Source of the DNA: Pseudomonas sp. B21-048
Lineage (GTDB): Bacteria > Pseudomonadota > Gammaproteobacteria > Pseudomonadales > Pseudomonadaceae
Direction of reading: 5' to 3'
NCBI RefSeq assembly: GCF_024748615.1
Contig: NZ_CP087168.1
Location: forward strand, 5,580,001 to 5,644,000
Length of the DNA stretch: 64,000 nucleotides
Both the position numbers and the translations under genes were made by a program. The number at the start of each line of letters is the position of its first letter. Position 1 is the first letter of the stretch. The notes under the pieces are model-generated. The model had not been told where the DNA came from. It worked only from the letters and a program-made list of their open reading frames with translations, and did not search any database. Shown here piece by piece: positions 36,123-44,755 of this stretch.

Positions 36123-36998
36123 ATGAGCACGCCCAACGTTGAAACCGTGAAACTGGATGAACTGAACTGCTGGCGCATCCGCCACGGTCAGGCCGAATTG
36201 CTGGTGGCCCAGCAAGGAGCGCACATCCTCAGTTATCAATTGGCTGGTGAACCGCCGCTGATCTGGCTCAACGACGAGGCGGTATTCAAGACTGGCAAGA
36301 GCATCCGAGCCGGCGTGCCGGTGTGCTGGCCATGGTTCGGCAACCTGTCGCGCAACCCGCAGAGCGTCCAGGCCATGCGCGTCAGCCAGGAACCGTCGAC
36401 CGCCCATGGCCTGGTGCGGGCAATGGACTGGGAACTGGGTGGCATCGAAACCGAAGGCGAAAGCCTGAAGATGGAATTCGTCCTGCCCTACCCCGAAGGC
36501 GGTCTGCCGGGATGGCCGCATCAGGTGGACTTGAAACTGAGCATTCGTCTGGATGAGCAGTTGCATATCAGCCTGACGAGCGAAAACAAGGGCGCCGAAC
36601 ACGTCACGATCAGCCAGGCATTGCACAGCTATTTCGCGGTTAGCGATGTGCGCAACGTGCACGTTGAAGGGCTGGATGGCTTGAGTTATATCGAAACCCT
36701 GGACGACTGGAAAACCATCACTCAGACCGGTGATCTGCGTTTTATCGGCGAGACCGACCGCATCTATCTCAATACCCCGCCGAAGCTGAGCATTGTTGAC
36801 CCGCACTGGGAACGACGCATCGAACTGACCAGCAGCGGTTCGCGCTCTGCGGTGATCTGGAACCCCTGGATCGACCGCGCTGCAGCGTTCAGCGACATGG
36901 CTGACGATGGCTGGCAGCGCATGCTGTGCATTGAAACGGCGAATGTGATGGGGGATGTGGTGACGTTGGCACCGGGGCGAGTCATACCCTGGGCGTGA
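36123..36998 (+). CDS. D-hexose-6-phosphate mutarotase
   Basis: A 291-residue aldose epimerase-like protein of the YeaD group. The family signatures are AGVPVCWPWFG (~62-72), EPSTAHGLVRAMDW with the catalytic His (~90-103) and NPWIDRAAAFSDMADDGW near the C-terminus with the catalytic Glu in CIETANV. It interconverts alpha and beta anomers of glucose-6-phosphate. The start at MSTPNVE lies in a good context, and a terminator hairpin follows the gene. Confidence 0.9.
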   Translation: MSTPNVETVKLDELNCWRIRHGQAELLVAQQGAHILSYQLAGEPPLIWLNDEAVFKTGKSIRAGVPVCWPWFGNLSRNPQSVQAMRVSQEPSTAHGLVRAMDWELGGIETEGESLKMEFVLPYPEGGLPGWPHQVDLKLSIRLDEQLHISLTSENKGAEHVTISQALHSYFAVSDVRNVHVEGLDGLSYIETLDDWKTITQTGDLRFIGETDRIYLNTPPKLSIVDPHWERRIELTSSGSRSAVIWNPWIDRAAAFSDMADDGWQRMLCIETANVMGDVVTLAPGRVIPWA

Positions 36999-37025
36999 GC
37001 ATCGCCAGCAAACCGCTTTAAGATC

Positions 37026-37060
37026 AAAAGATCGGGCCGCGTTCGGACGATCTTTTTTGG
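37026..37060 (+). terminator. Terminator after mutarotase gene
   Basis: Arms AAAAGATCG and CGATCTTTT around a GGCCGCGTTCGGA loop, ending in a T-run. It also faces the DUF3299 gene on the other strand, so it works for both convergent genes. Confidence 0.85.
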
Positions 37061-37069
37061 TATGCGCGA

Positions 37070-37606
37070 TTACAAATCCGACTCTTTGACCACTCGCACC
37101 TGCGCCGCATCCAGCGCATACGCTGCATCCGCCAGATCGTTATTGACCGTCTCGATCTTCAGCGTGCCGGTCACCCACAGCGGCGTGTAGATGTCATTCA
37201 ACTTCAAGCCTTTGGGATAACGCACCAGCACCAACTGGTTAGGTGGTGGTGGCGGCACGTGGATGCAAGCGCCCGGGTACGGCACAAGGAAAAACAATGT
37301 GCTGCGGCCCTTGGCGTCGGATTCCAGCGGCACCGGATAACCGCCAATACGGATGTGTTTGTCGTTCATCGACGGCACGGTTTTGGTCGAGTACATCACC
37401 GCCGGCAAGCCCTTGCTCTGCTTCATGCCACCCTTTTGGGTAAAGGTGCCGTTGGCTTCCGGGGAGTTGTGATCGATTTCGGGCATTGCCTCGAGGGCTT
37501 TCTGGTCCGACTTGGGCATCAGTTCGAGCCAGTCGGTTTCCGGCAGTTCGCCGGCATGGGCCAAACCACTGCCCAGGAAGAGAAGAGTCAACAGAAGACT
37601 GCGCAT
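37070..37606 (-). CDS. DUF3299 periplasmic protein
   Basis: A 178-residue exported protein with a signal peptide (MRSLLLTLLFLGSGLAHA). DUF3299 signatures: IRIGGYPVPLE, FLVPYPGACIHVPPPPPNQLV and NDIYTPLWVTGTL. These are found in proteins near ABC-type export or cell-surface functions; the role is unknown. Start selected at MRSLLLT to begin the signal peptide directly. Confidence 0.88.
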   Translation of the reverse strand: MRSLLLTLLFLGSGLAHAGELPETDWLELMPKSDQKALEAMPEIDHNSPEANGTFTQKGGMKQSKGLPAVMYSTKTVPSMNDKHIRIGGYPVPLESDAKGRSTLFFLVPYPGACIHVPPPPPNQLVLVRYPKGLKLNDIYTPLWVTGTLKIETVNNDLADAAYALDAAQVRVVKESDL

Positions 37607-37660
37607 GAAAGTGCTCAGTAAAGGATAGGACAATGTGACGATGACAACGCCGAGCATTCT

Positions 37661-37694
37661 AGCCCTCTCCAGCGATGACGCAGAGAGGGCTTTG
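37661..37694. terminator. Hairpin after GlsB/YeaQ gene
   Basis: Perfect nine-base arms AGCCCTCTC and GAGAGGGCT with a CAGCGATGACGCA loop. A TTT follows on the plus strand only, so its terminator role is clearest for plus transcription; on the minus strand it follows the GlsB stop closely and may act weakly. Confidence 0.6.
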
Positions 37695-37703
37695 TCGCTT
37701 CAA

Positions 37704-37952
37704 TCAGTTGTTTTTTTTGATCAGGCCGTAGATCACCAACAACACCACTGCGCCTACCAGCGCACCGAGGAAACCTGCGCCCTGACCCGCATGGTAGATA
37801 CCCAGGGCCTGGCCGCCGTACGTGGCCGCCAGCGAACCGCCGATACCGAGCAGGATGGTCATGATCCAGCCCATGCTGTCATCGCCCGGTTTCAAAAACC
37901 GAGCCAGCAGGCCGACGATCAAGCCGATAAAGATGGTTCCGATAATTCCCAT
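37704..37952 (-). CDS. GlsB/YeaQ/YmgE-family stress membrane protein
   Basis: An 82-residue membrane protein with three hydrophobic stretches (MGIIGTIFIGLIVGLLARF; IMTILLGIGGSLAATYGG; GFLGALVGAVVLLVIYGLI). The family marks are GLIVGLLARFLKPG and GIGGSLAA. Relatives are induced by general stress and have unknown function. Start at MGIIGTIF because the in-frame upstream residues are polar and not conserved. Confidence 0.9.
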   Translation of the reverse strand: MGIIGTIFIGLIVGLLARFLKPGDDSMGWIMTILLGIGGSLAATYGGQALGIYHAGQGAGFLGALVGAVVLLVIYGLIKKNN

Positions 37953-38059
37953 GGCATTTCCCTCTGATTGATTTGGATATGTCAAAAGCCTAGACAGACC
38001 TTGGCATCCTGCCATCAGAGAACGGCGGCCCCTGAAGGTTCCGCCGCTGCCACATGAAA

Positions 38060-39142
38060 CTATTCGGCGATGAGCGCTTCGACCTTGAGGATCTGCACAG
38101 CCAACGTCTCACGGTCTGCACAGCGCAAATTGGCGTGACCGACCTTGCGGCCGACCTTGAAAGCCTTGCCGTAGTGATGCAAATGGCAGTCGTCGATCGC
38201 AATCACTTTCTCTACGGGCGGCACGACACCGATGAAGTTGAGCATCGCGCTCTCGCCGACCTTGGCCGTCGAACCCAGCGGCAGACCGGCGACGGCCCGC
38301 AGGTGGTTTTCGAACTGGCTGCACTCGGCGCCTTCGGTGGTCCAGTGCCCGGAGTTGTGCACGCGCGGGGCGATTTCGTTGGCCTTGAGGCCGCCGTCGA
38401 CTTCGAAGAACTCGAACGCCATCACGCCAACGTACTCCAGCTGCTTGAGTACCCGGCTGGAGTAATCTTCAGCCAACGCTTGCAGCGGGTGATCGGTGCT
38501 GGCCACGGACAGCTTGAGGATGCCACTGTCGTGGGTGTTGTGAACCAGAGGATAGAATTTCGTTTCGCCATCGCGGGCACGCACGGCAATCAACGAGACT
38601 TCGCCAGTGAACGGCACGAAACCTTCCAGCAGGCAGGCGACGCTGCCCAGCTCGGCAAAGGTGCCGACCACGTCTTCAGGCTTGCGCAGGACTTTCTGGC
38701 CCTTGCCGTCGTAACCCAGGGTGCGGGTTTTCAGCACGGCCGGCAGACCGATGGAAGCCACGGCGGCGTCCAGGTCGGCTTGCGACTGGATGTCAGCGAA
38801 CGCGGGGGTCGGAATCCCCAGGTCCTTGAACATGCTCTTTTCGAACCAGCGATCGCGGGCGATGCGCAGTGCTTCAGCGCTCGGGTACACCGGGACGAAT
38901 TGCGACAGGAATGCCACGGTTTCGGCCGGGACGCTTTCGAACTCGAAGGTCACCAGATCGACTTCATCGGCCAACTGACGCAGGTGATCCTGATCGCCGT
39001 AATCGGCCCGCAGGTGTTCGCCCAATGCGGCTGCGCAAGCATCCGGCGCCGGATCGAGGAAAGCGAAGTTCATGCCCAGCGGAGTGCCCGCCAGCGCCAA
39101 CATGCGACCCAATTGGCCGCCACCGATTACACCGATCTTCAT
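38060..39142 (-). CDS. purK: N5-carboxyaminoimidazole ribonucleotide synthase PurK
   Basis: A 360-residue ATP-grasp enzyme that carboxylates AIR to N5-CAIR in purine synthesis, passing the product to PurE. Marks: N-terminal KIGVIGGGQLGRM, ATP-grasp parts FEKSMFKDLGIPTP, LKTRTLGYDGKGQ and FEFFEVDGGLKANEIAPRVHNSGHW. The purE gene lies 11 bases upstream on the same strand, so purE-purK form an operon. Start chosen at MKIGVIGG, not at the MLT three codons earlier. Confidence 0.97.
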   Translation of the reverse strand: MKIGVIGGGQLGRMLALAGTPLGMNFAFLDPAPDACAAALGEHLRADYGDQDHLRQLADEVDLVTFEFESVPAETVAFLSQFVPVYPSAEALRIARDRWFEKSMFKDLGIPTPAFADIQSQADLDAAVASIGLPAVLKTRTLGYDGKGQKVLRKPEDVVGTFAELGSVACLLEGFVPFTGEVSLIAVRARDGETKFYPLVHNTHDSGILKLSVASTDHPLQALAEDYSSRVLKQLEYVGVMAFEFFEVDGGLKANEIAPRVHNSGHWTTEGAECSQFENHLRAVAGLPLGSTAKVGESAMLNFIGVVPPVEKVIAIDDCHLHHYGKAFKVGRKVGHANLRCADRETLAVQILKVEALIAE

Positions 39143-39153
39143 CGTCAACAACC

Positions 39154-39645
39154 TCAGGCGATGCGTGGGTCTGGATTGTCCAGGACGCTGTCTGTCTGCT
39201 CAGCGCGGAATTTCTTCAACACGGTATGAAATTGCGGATGCTTGGCGCCCAGGATGCTCGCCGAGAGCAGCGCTGCGTTGATCGCGCCGGCCTTGCCGAT
39301 GGCCAGGGTGGCAACCGGAATGCCTGCAGGCATTTGCACGATAGACAGCAGCGAATCGACGCCCGAGAGCATCGACGACTGTACCGGCACGCCCAGCACT
39401 GGCAGGTGGGTCTTGGCCGCACACATGCCTGGCAGATGGGCCGCGCCACCGGCACCGGCGATGATCACCTCGATGCCACGGGCCTCGGCCTCTTCGGCAT
39501 ACTGGAACAGCAGGTCCGGGGTGCGGTGGGCAGAGACCACTTTCACCTCGTAAGGGATGCCGAGCTTTTCCAGCATATCGGCGGTGTGGCTAAGGGTGGA
39601 CCAATCGGACTTGGAGCCCATGATCACGCCAACCAGTGCGCTCAT
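39154..39645 (-). CDS. purE: N5-carboxyaminoimidazole ribonucleotide mutase PurE
   Basis: A 163-residue class I PurE. It moves the carboxyl group of N5-CAIR to carbon 4 to give CAIR. The family signatures are [17 protein letters not shown] (~9-25), SAHRTPD (~39-45) and [12 protein letters not shown] (~65-76), which bind substrate. It heads the purEK operon. Its upstream leader has two terminator-like hairpins. Confidence 0.98.
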   Translation of the reverse strand: MSALVGVIMGSKSDWSTLSHTADMLEKLGIPYEVKVVSAHRTPDLLFQYAEEAEARGIEVIIAGAGGAAHLPGMCAAKTHLPVLGVPVQSSMLSGVDSLLSIVQMPAGIPVATLAIGKAGAINAALLSASILGAKHPQFHTVLKKFRAEQTDSVLDNPDPRIA

Positions 39646-39692
39646 CGTCGTGCCTCTTCTCTCTGGGCGCCCGCAGGCGCGTCAAAAAACAA

Positions 39693-39768
39693 CAAGCCAC
39701 GCAGAAGTGCGTGGCTTGATTGTAGGAAAAATGGCCGGACGAACCGGCCGAAGGCCGCGCAGTATACC
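39693..39768 (-). promoter_or_regulatory. purE leader: two terminator-like hairpins and a -10 element
   Basis: Reading the minus strand, a GTATACT -10-like element at about 39762-39768 is followed by GGCCGG-TTCGT-CCGGCC with ATTTTT, and then by CAAGCCACGC / GCGTGGCTTG (perfect ten-base arms) with GTTGTTTTTT. The last T-run ends ~50 bases before purE. Either hairpin could act as a transcription attenuator, or the second could end read-through from lysR. No known riboswitch is recognised. Confidence 0.55.
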
Positions 39769-39937
39769 TCAATGAAGCAGATAAACAGCCCCCGATGCGA
39801 CCATCTGTCATACGACGCAAAGTGCCGGTTTTATTGACCCGAAGGTCAGGCGAAAACGTTGCAAATCGACCTGGCCTGTGGGCGCCAGGCTTGCCTGTAA
39901 TGCCAGTCAGTTAAGAGATAGAACAAGGGATGAGTAA

Positions 39938-40060
39938 CCTGTGGCGAGGGAGCTTGCTCCCGCTGGGCCGCGAAGCGGCCCCCTTTATCCCCAAAAAGAG
40001 GGGGACTGCTTCGCCCCAAGCACGGACCGGTCCAACGGGAGCAAGCTCCCTCGCCACAGG
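39938..40060. repeat. REPIN: perfect 25-base inverted pair
   Basis: The left arm (39938-39962) and the right arm (40036-40060) are perfect reverse complements 25 bases long. Between them lies a GGGCCGCGAAGCGGCCCCC hairpin part and a stretch with poly-C/G. It is of the same family as the copy after the CNNM gene. It occupies most of the gap between purE and the LysR gene; the remaining ~460-base gap holds no gene. Confidence 0.9.
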
Positions 40061-40107
40061 TTCAGTATCACGCTTAACTGACTGGCAAGGCTGGCGCCGA
40101 CAAAACC

Positions 40108-41025
40108 TTATTGACCGGTGGTGGTTTGTGCAGCGCCGCCCTCAAGTTTGCGCCAGAGCAACCGCACGTTGGCCTTGCGCACCAGCGCGCAGCGATACAG
40201 ACGAATCTCCAACGGCACATGCCATTGCGGGCCGCCGCAGACCACCAATTCGCCGCGAGCCAGTTCGGCGCGCACACTCAGTTGCGGTACCCAAGCGATG
40301 CCTAGGCCTTCCAGCGCCATGCTTTTCAGGCTGTCGGCCATGGCGGTTTCGTAAATAGTGGTGAATCGCAGGGCCCGCTGGCGCAACAGCAAGTTCACGG
40401 AACGCCCAAGAAACGCACCGGCGCTGTAGGCCAATAGCGGTACGCTGGCCTCGCCTTCCAGGTCGAACAACGGCTTGCCGTCGGCATCGGCCGCGCAGAC
40501 CGGGAGCATTTCAGTGTCACCCAGATGCAGTGACGGGAAAATCTCCGGGTCCATTTGCATCGCCGAGTCCGGATCATAGAACGCCAGCATCACATCACAT
40601 CCGCCTTCACGCAGCGCATGCACCGCATCACCGACGTTGGTGGCCACCAGTCGCGTGGCGATATTCAATCCTTCGTTGCGCAATTTTGCGATCCAGCGCG
40701 GGAAAAAACCCAGTGCCAGGGAGTGAGCGGCGGCGATTTGTATCACCTCGCCCTGCCCGCCTTCCAGGTGATGAAGGTGGCGCAACACTTCACCCAATTG
40801 TTCGACCACCGTACGCGCAGTAACGAGAAACAGCTGACCCGCCGCTGTCAACTCGACGGGTGTACGGGAGCGATTGACCAGTGTCAGCCCCAGCGCGGCT
40901 TCGAGGCTGCGGATCCGTCGGCTGAATGCCGGTTGGGTCACGAAGCGTCGCTCAGCCGCTTGGGAGAAGCTGCGGGTGGCGGCCAGAGCACTAAAGTCCT
41001 CGAGCCATTTGCTTTCCAGATTCAT
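40108..41025 (-). CDS. LysR-family transcription regulator
   Basis: A 305-residue protein. The N-terminal winged helix (~1-60) reads ATRSFSQAAERRFVTQPAFSRRIRSLEAALG; the C-terminal ~210 residues form the two-lobe effector domain (VIQIAAAHSLALGFFPRWI; MAFYDPD-like middle; YETAMADSLKSMALEGLGIAWVPQL). It is divergent from aspA, with 180 bases between, so it could control aspA; the effector is unknown. GGAGGG precedes MNLESKW, which starts the family at the correct distance from the HTH. Confidence 0.9.
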   Translation of the reverse strand: MNLESKWLEDFSALAATRSFSQAAERRFVTQPAFSRRIRSLEAALGLTLVNRSRTPVELTAAGQLFLVTARTVVEQLGEVLRHLHHLEGGQGEVIQIAAAHSLALGFFPRWIAKLRNEGLNIATRLVATNVGDAVHALREGGCDVMLAFYDPDSAMQMDPEIFPSLHLGDTEMLPVCAADADGKPLFDLEGEASVPLLAYSAGAFLGRSVNLLLRQRALRFTTIYETAMADSLKSMALEGLGIAWVPQLSVRAELARGELVVCGGPQWHVPLEIRLYRCALVRKANVRLLWRKLEGGAAQTTTGQ

Positions 41026-41205
41026 CACGCCCTCCCGGACACGCACCAATTTAGGTCACACGCTCGCCGCGCATACGGCGTCACACGGGCATTATGCCGA
41101 ATGTGCATAGGCTAGTGTTTAACAGCATTGGCCCAAAATTCTTCACAAGCCTAGCATTTGATGCGTTCCGGCATAGACCGGGTCCATATCGAGATGATTT
41201 CTATC

Positions 41206-42630
41206 ATGTCTTCCGCTGCATCTTTCCGCACAGAAAAAGACCTGCTTGGCGTACTCGAAGTACCTGCGCAAGCGTATTACGGCATCCAGACCCTGCGAGC
41301 GGTGAATAACTTCCGCCTTTCCGGTGTTCCGATTTCGCATTACCCGAAACTGGTTGTCGGTCTGGCAATGGTCAAACAGGCCGCCGCTGACGCCAACCGC
41401 GAGTTGGGTCACCTGAGCGAAGCCAAGCACGCGGCCATCAGCGAAGCCTGTGCCCGATTGATCCGCGGCGATTTCCACGAAGAATTCGTGGTGGACATGA
41501 TTCAAGGCGGCGCTGGCACTTCAACCAACATGAATGCCAACGAAGTCATCGCCAACATCGCGCTGGAGGCCATGGGCCACAGCAAGGGCGAATACCAGTA
41601 CCTGCACCCGAACAACGACGTGAACATGGCGCAGTCGACCAACGACGCCTACCCGACCGCGATCCGTCTGGGTCTGCTGCTGGGTCACGACGCGCTGCTG
41701 GCCAGCCTCGACAGCCTGATCCAGTCGTTCGCCGCCAAAGGTGAAGAATTCAGCCACGTTCTGAAGATGGGTCGTACCCAGCTGCAAGACGCTGTGCCGA
41801 TGACCCTGGGCCAGGAATTCCGCGCCTTCGCCACCACCCTGAGCGAAGACCTGGCGCGCCTGAAGACCCTGGCGCCTGAATTGCTGACCGAAGTGAACCT
41901 GGGCGGCACCGCGATCGGTACCGGCATCAACGCCGACCCGCGTTACCAGGCCCTGGCCGTTCAGCGTCTGGCTCTGATCAGCGGTCAACCGCTGGTGCCA
42001 GCCGCCGACCTGATCGAAGCCACCTCCGACATGGGCGCCTTCGTGCTGTTCTCCGGCATGCTCAAGCGCACCGCGGTCAAGCTGTCGAAGATCTGCAACG
42101 ACCTGCGTCTGCTGTCCAGCGGCCCACGCACCGGCATCAACGAAATCAACCTGCCAGCGCGTCAGCCAGGCAGCTCGATCATGCCAGGCAAGGTCAACCC
42201 GGTTATTCCGGAAGCGGTCAACCAGGTGGCGTTCCAGATCATCGGCAACGACTTGGCCCTGACCATCGCTGCCGAAGGCGGCCAGCTGCAACTGAACGTG
42301 ATGGAGCCGCTGATCGCGTTCAAGATCTTCGACTCGATCCGCCTGCTGCAACGCGCCATGGACATGCTGCGCGAGCACTGCATCGTCGGCATCACCGCCA
42401 ACGAAGAGCGCTGCCGTGAACTGGTTGAACACTCGATCGGCCTGGTCACTGCGCTGAACCCGTACATCGGCTATGAAAACGCCACCCGCATTGCCCGTAT
42501 CGCCCTCGAAAGCGGCCGCGGCGTGCTGGAACTGGTGCGCGAAGAACGGTTGCTCGACGAAGACATGCTCGCCGACATCCTGCGCCCGGAAAACATGATT
42601 GCTCCGCGTCTGGTGCCTCTGAAGGCTTAA
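41206..42630 (+). CDS. aspA: Aspartate ammonia-lyase AspA
   Basis: A 474-residue enzyme. It converts L-aspartate to fumarate and ammonia. The fumarase/aspartase superfamily signature GSSIMPGKVNP (~321-331) is present, as are TSTNMNANEV (~99-108) and the middle HLSEAKHAA-type helix bundle. The start MSSAASFRTEKD matches the P. fluorescens AspA as I recall it, although ribosome-site evidence is weak. A strong terminator follows. The neighbouring symporter and asparaginase genes suggest an aspartate/asparagine-use cluster, not one operon. Confidence 0.97.
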   Translation: MSSAASFRTEKDLLGVLEVPAQAYYGIQTLRAVNNFRLSGVPISHYPKLVVGLAMVKQAAADANRELGHLSEAKHAAISEACARLIRGDFHEEFVVDMIQGGAGTSTNMNANEVIANIALEAMGHSKGEYQYLHPNNDVNMAQSTNDAYPTAIRLGLLLGHDALLASLDSLIQSFAAKGEEFSHVLKMGRTQLQDAVPMTLGQEFRAFATTLSEDLARLKTLAPELLTEVNLGGTAIGTGINADPRYQALAVQRLALISGQPLVPAADLIEATSDMGAFVLFSGMLKRTAVKLSKICNDLRLLSSGPRTGINEINLPARQPGSSIMPGKVNPVIPEAVNQVAFQIIGNDLALTIAAEGGQLQLNVMEPLIAFKIFDSIRLLQRAMDMLREHCIVGITANEERCRELVEHSIGLVTALNPYIGYENATRIARIALESGRGVLELVREERLLDEDMLADILRPENMIAPRLVPLKA

Positions 42631-42696
42631 CCGAACGCAGGCTCTTTTGAAGAGCACCGCTCACCAGGTCGAGGGACTAGACACCTCTCACCTTTT

Positions 42697-42733
42697 GAGG
42701 GCTTGGGGATTTGTTCCCTCAAGCCCTTTTTTT
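42697..42733 (+). terminator. Terminator after aspA
   Basis: GGGCTTG pairs with CAAGCCC around a GGGA..TCCC inner part, followed by seven Ts. It lies ~70 bases after the aspA stop. Confidence 0.9.
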
Positions 42734-42782
42734 AACCCTTGCGGATTTTCCGAACATGTTGAGTGTTTTCAGTGCCGCCAAG

Positions 42783-42845
42783 ATCGCAGCCTTCGACAGC
42801 TTCTACAGGGTTTGACCCCCTATTGAAGCTGCCGAAGGCTGCGAT
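42783..42845. repeat. REP-like inverted repeat before symporter gene
   Basis: Arms ATCGCAGCCTTCGACAGCTTC-like and GAAGCTG-CCGAAGGCTGCGAT, about 21 bases with one mismatch, around a 21-base loop. The core GATCGCAGCCTTCGGCAGC also appears after ubiA, and a diverged relative after the ABC permease. Confidence 0.8.
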
Positions 42846-43114
42846 TTTTTGATTTTGCAGCGCTCTCGTTTCGTCGCTTGCACCACAATCGTGCAGACGG
42901 ACGGCACTCACCTTATGTATAGTGCCGGCCCTCTTCGCTTGAGCGGTCGTCGATAACGAGACCCAAACCCATGCGAAACCCGAACTAATAAAACCCGCGA
43001 TATGGGAACGGGACGAACCTTCGATCCACCTGCTGTGCCACGCGCAGGCCGGTGTAACACGAGGTGTCGGACCATCCAGTATTCGCACACACAAAAAACA
43101 GCGAGGAAAACTCC
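42846..43114 (+). promoter_or_regulatory. Promoter and long leader of the symporter gene
   Basis: A TATAGT -10-like element lies near 42917-42922, leaving a leader of about 190 bases before the ATG. The leader has short hairpins, for instance CCTGC/GCAGG around GTGCCACGC. I see no fit to the glycine riboswitch consensus, which would be the obvious candidate for this family. Together with the aspA terminator and REP element this is the whole content of the 484-base gap; no gene is seen. Confidence 0.4.
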
Positions 43115-44566
43115 ATGCTCGAAGTCATCAACGACTTCCTCTCAGGGAAAGTACTGATCGTGCTCATTGTCGGGCTCGGTAGCTACTTCACGATCCGCTC
43201 GCGTTTCGTTCAGTTCCGTCATTTCTTTCACATGTTCGCGGTGTTCCGTGACAGTCTGCGCAGCAGCTCCGAACAACTCAGCTCGTTCCAGGCCCTGATG
43301 CTCAGCCTCGCCGGCCGCGTCGGTGCGGGTAACATCGCAGGTGTCGGCATCGCCGTGACCCTCGGCGGCCCCGGTGCGGTGTTCTGGATGTGGGTGACCG
43401 CGTTGGTCGGCATGTCCAGCAGCTTCTTCGAATGCTCCCTCGGCCAGCTCTACAAGCGCTGCGACTCCGAAGGCCAGTTCCGTGGCGGCCCGTCCTTCTA
43501 CATTCAGCACGGCCTGCAGAAGCGCTGGCTGGGCATGATCATGGCGTTCCTGCTGCTGATCACCTTCGGCTTCGCTTTCAACGGCCTGCAAGCCCACGCC
43601 GTGACCCACTCGCTGAACAACGCGTTCGGCTTCGACACCACTTACACCGGGCTGGCCCTGGCGGTGTTGCTGGGGCTGGTGTTCATCGGCGGGATCAAGC
43701 GAATCGCCAAGGTCGCTGACCTGCTGGTACCGGTGAAAACCCTGGTGTACATCGGCGTGACCATCTACGTGATCGTGCTGCAGTTCGACCACGTTCCGGG
43801 CATGTTGATCACCATCGTCAAAAGCGCCTTCGGTCTGGACCAGGCGTTCGGCGGCCTGATCGGCAGCGCCATCGTCATGGGCGTGAAGCGCGGCGTGTTC
43901 GCCAACGAAGCAGGCCTGGGCAGTGCGCCGAACGTGGCCGCTGTGGCCTCGGTCGAGCACCCGGTCGCGCAAGGCGTGGTTCAAGCGTTCAGCGTGTTCC
44001 TCGACACCTTCGTGATCTGCACCTGCACCGCGTTGCTGATCCTGCTGTCGGGCTTCTACACTCCGGGCTTCGAAGGCGACGGCATTGCCCTGACCCAGAA
44101 CTCCCTGGCTGCCGTGGTCGGTGAATGGGGCCGGATGTTCATTTCCGTAGCCTTGGCGTTGTTCGTGTTCACCTCGATTCTCTACAACTACTACCTGGGC
44201 GAGAACAACCTGCGCTTCCTGATCGGTGAAAACCGCAAGGCGCTGATTGGCTATCGCGCGCTGGTATTGGTACTGATTTTCTGGGGTGCCATCGAGAACT
44301 TGAACACGGTGTTCGCGTTCGCCGACATCACCATGACCCTGTTGGCCTTCGTAAACCTGATCGCGCTGTTCCTGCTGTTCAAGGTCGGCATGCGCATCCT
44401 GCGTGACTACGATGACCAGCGCGCTGCCGGCATCAAGACTCCAGTATTCGATTCGAGCAAGTTCCCGGATCTGGACCTGGACCTGAAAGCGTGGCCAGCC
44501 AATCCGCAAGCCGCCGCTCCAAAGGCCGAAGCCGAGCCACAAGGCGTGACCGCAGCGCAACGCTGA
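43115..44566 (+). CDS. Alanine/glycine:cation symporter (AGCS family)
   Basis: A 483-residue membrane protein with ~11 helices. AGCS signatures: GAGNIAGVGIAVTLGGPGAVFWMW (split in the sequence as NIAGVGIAVTLGGPGAVF) and GVKRGVFANEAGLGSAP. It imports alanine or glycine with Na+ or H+. The hydrophilic C-terminus is Ala/Pro-rich (NPQAAAPKAEAEPQG). GCGAGG precedes MLEVIND. The place between aspA and asparaginase suggests use of small amino acids. Confidence 0.94.
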   Translation: MLEVINDFLSGKVLIVLIVGLGSYFTIRSRFVQFRHFFHMFAVFRDSLRSSSEQLSSFQALMLSLAGRVGAGNIAGVGIAVTLGGPGAVFWMWVTALVGMSSSFFECSLGQLYKRCDSEGQFRGGPSFYIQHGLQKRWLGMIMAFLLLITFGFAFNGLQAHAVTHSLNNAFGFDTTYTGLALAVLLGLVFIGGIKRIAKVADLLVPVKTLVYIGVTIYVIVLQFDHVPGMLITIVKSAFGLDQAFGGLIGSAIVMGVKRGVFANEAGLGSAPNVAAVASVEHPVAQGVVQAFSVFLDTFVICTCTALLILLSGFYTPGFEGDGIALTQNSLAAVVGEWGRMFISVALALFVFTSILYNYYLGENNLRFLIGENRKALIGYRALVLVLIFWGAIENLNTVFAFADITMTLLAFVNLIALFLLFKVGMRILRDYDDQRAAGIKTPVFDSSKFPDLDLDLKAWPANPQAAAPKAEAEPQGVTAAQR

Positions 44567-44577
44567 TCGGTAAAAAA

Positions 44578-44600
44578 CCGGGCGCATCCCCTGCGCCCGG
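44578..44600. terminator. Strong hairpin after symporter gene
   Basis: CCGGGCGCA pairs with TGCGCCCGG around TCCCC. The A-run lies on its left, so a T-run exists only for the minus strand. On the plus strand it is likely to act as an RNA-stabilising or weak Rho-dependent end. Confidence 0.6.
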
Positions 44601-44755
44601 CGTGACACAGCGTTCGGTCGGCGTCATGCTCGGCCTGACGCTGTGGCAGCTTGATGAGGCTGCCGTTCAGGGTTCAAGCCTGTAAGACCGCATTGCGGCC
44701 TTCGCGAGCAAGTCGGATCGCCGCACCGCCGCCCCCACAGTTTTCGGAGACACCC

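Noticed and set aside
42846..43114. Glycine riboswitch before the AGCS gene
   Set aside because: The typical conserved glycine aptamer cores are not found.
44578..44600. Classic Rho-independent terminator for the symporter gene
   Set aside because: No T-run follows on the plus strand; kept only as a hairpin.
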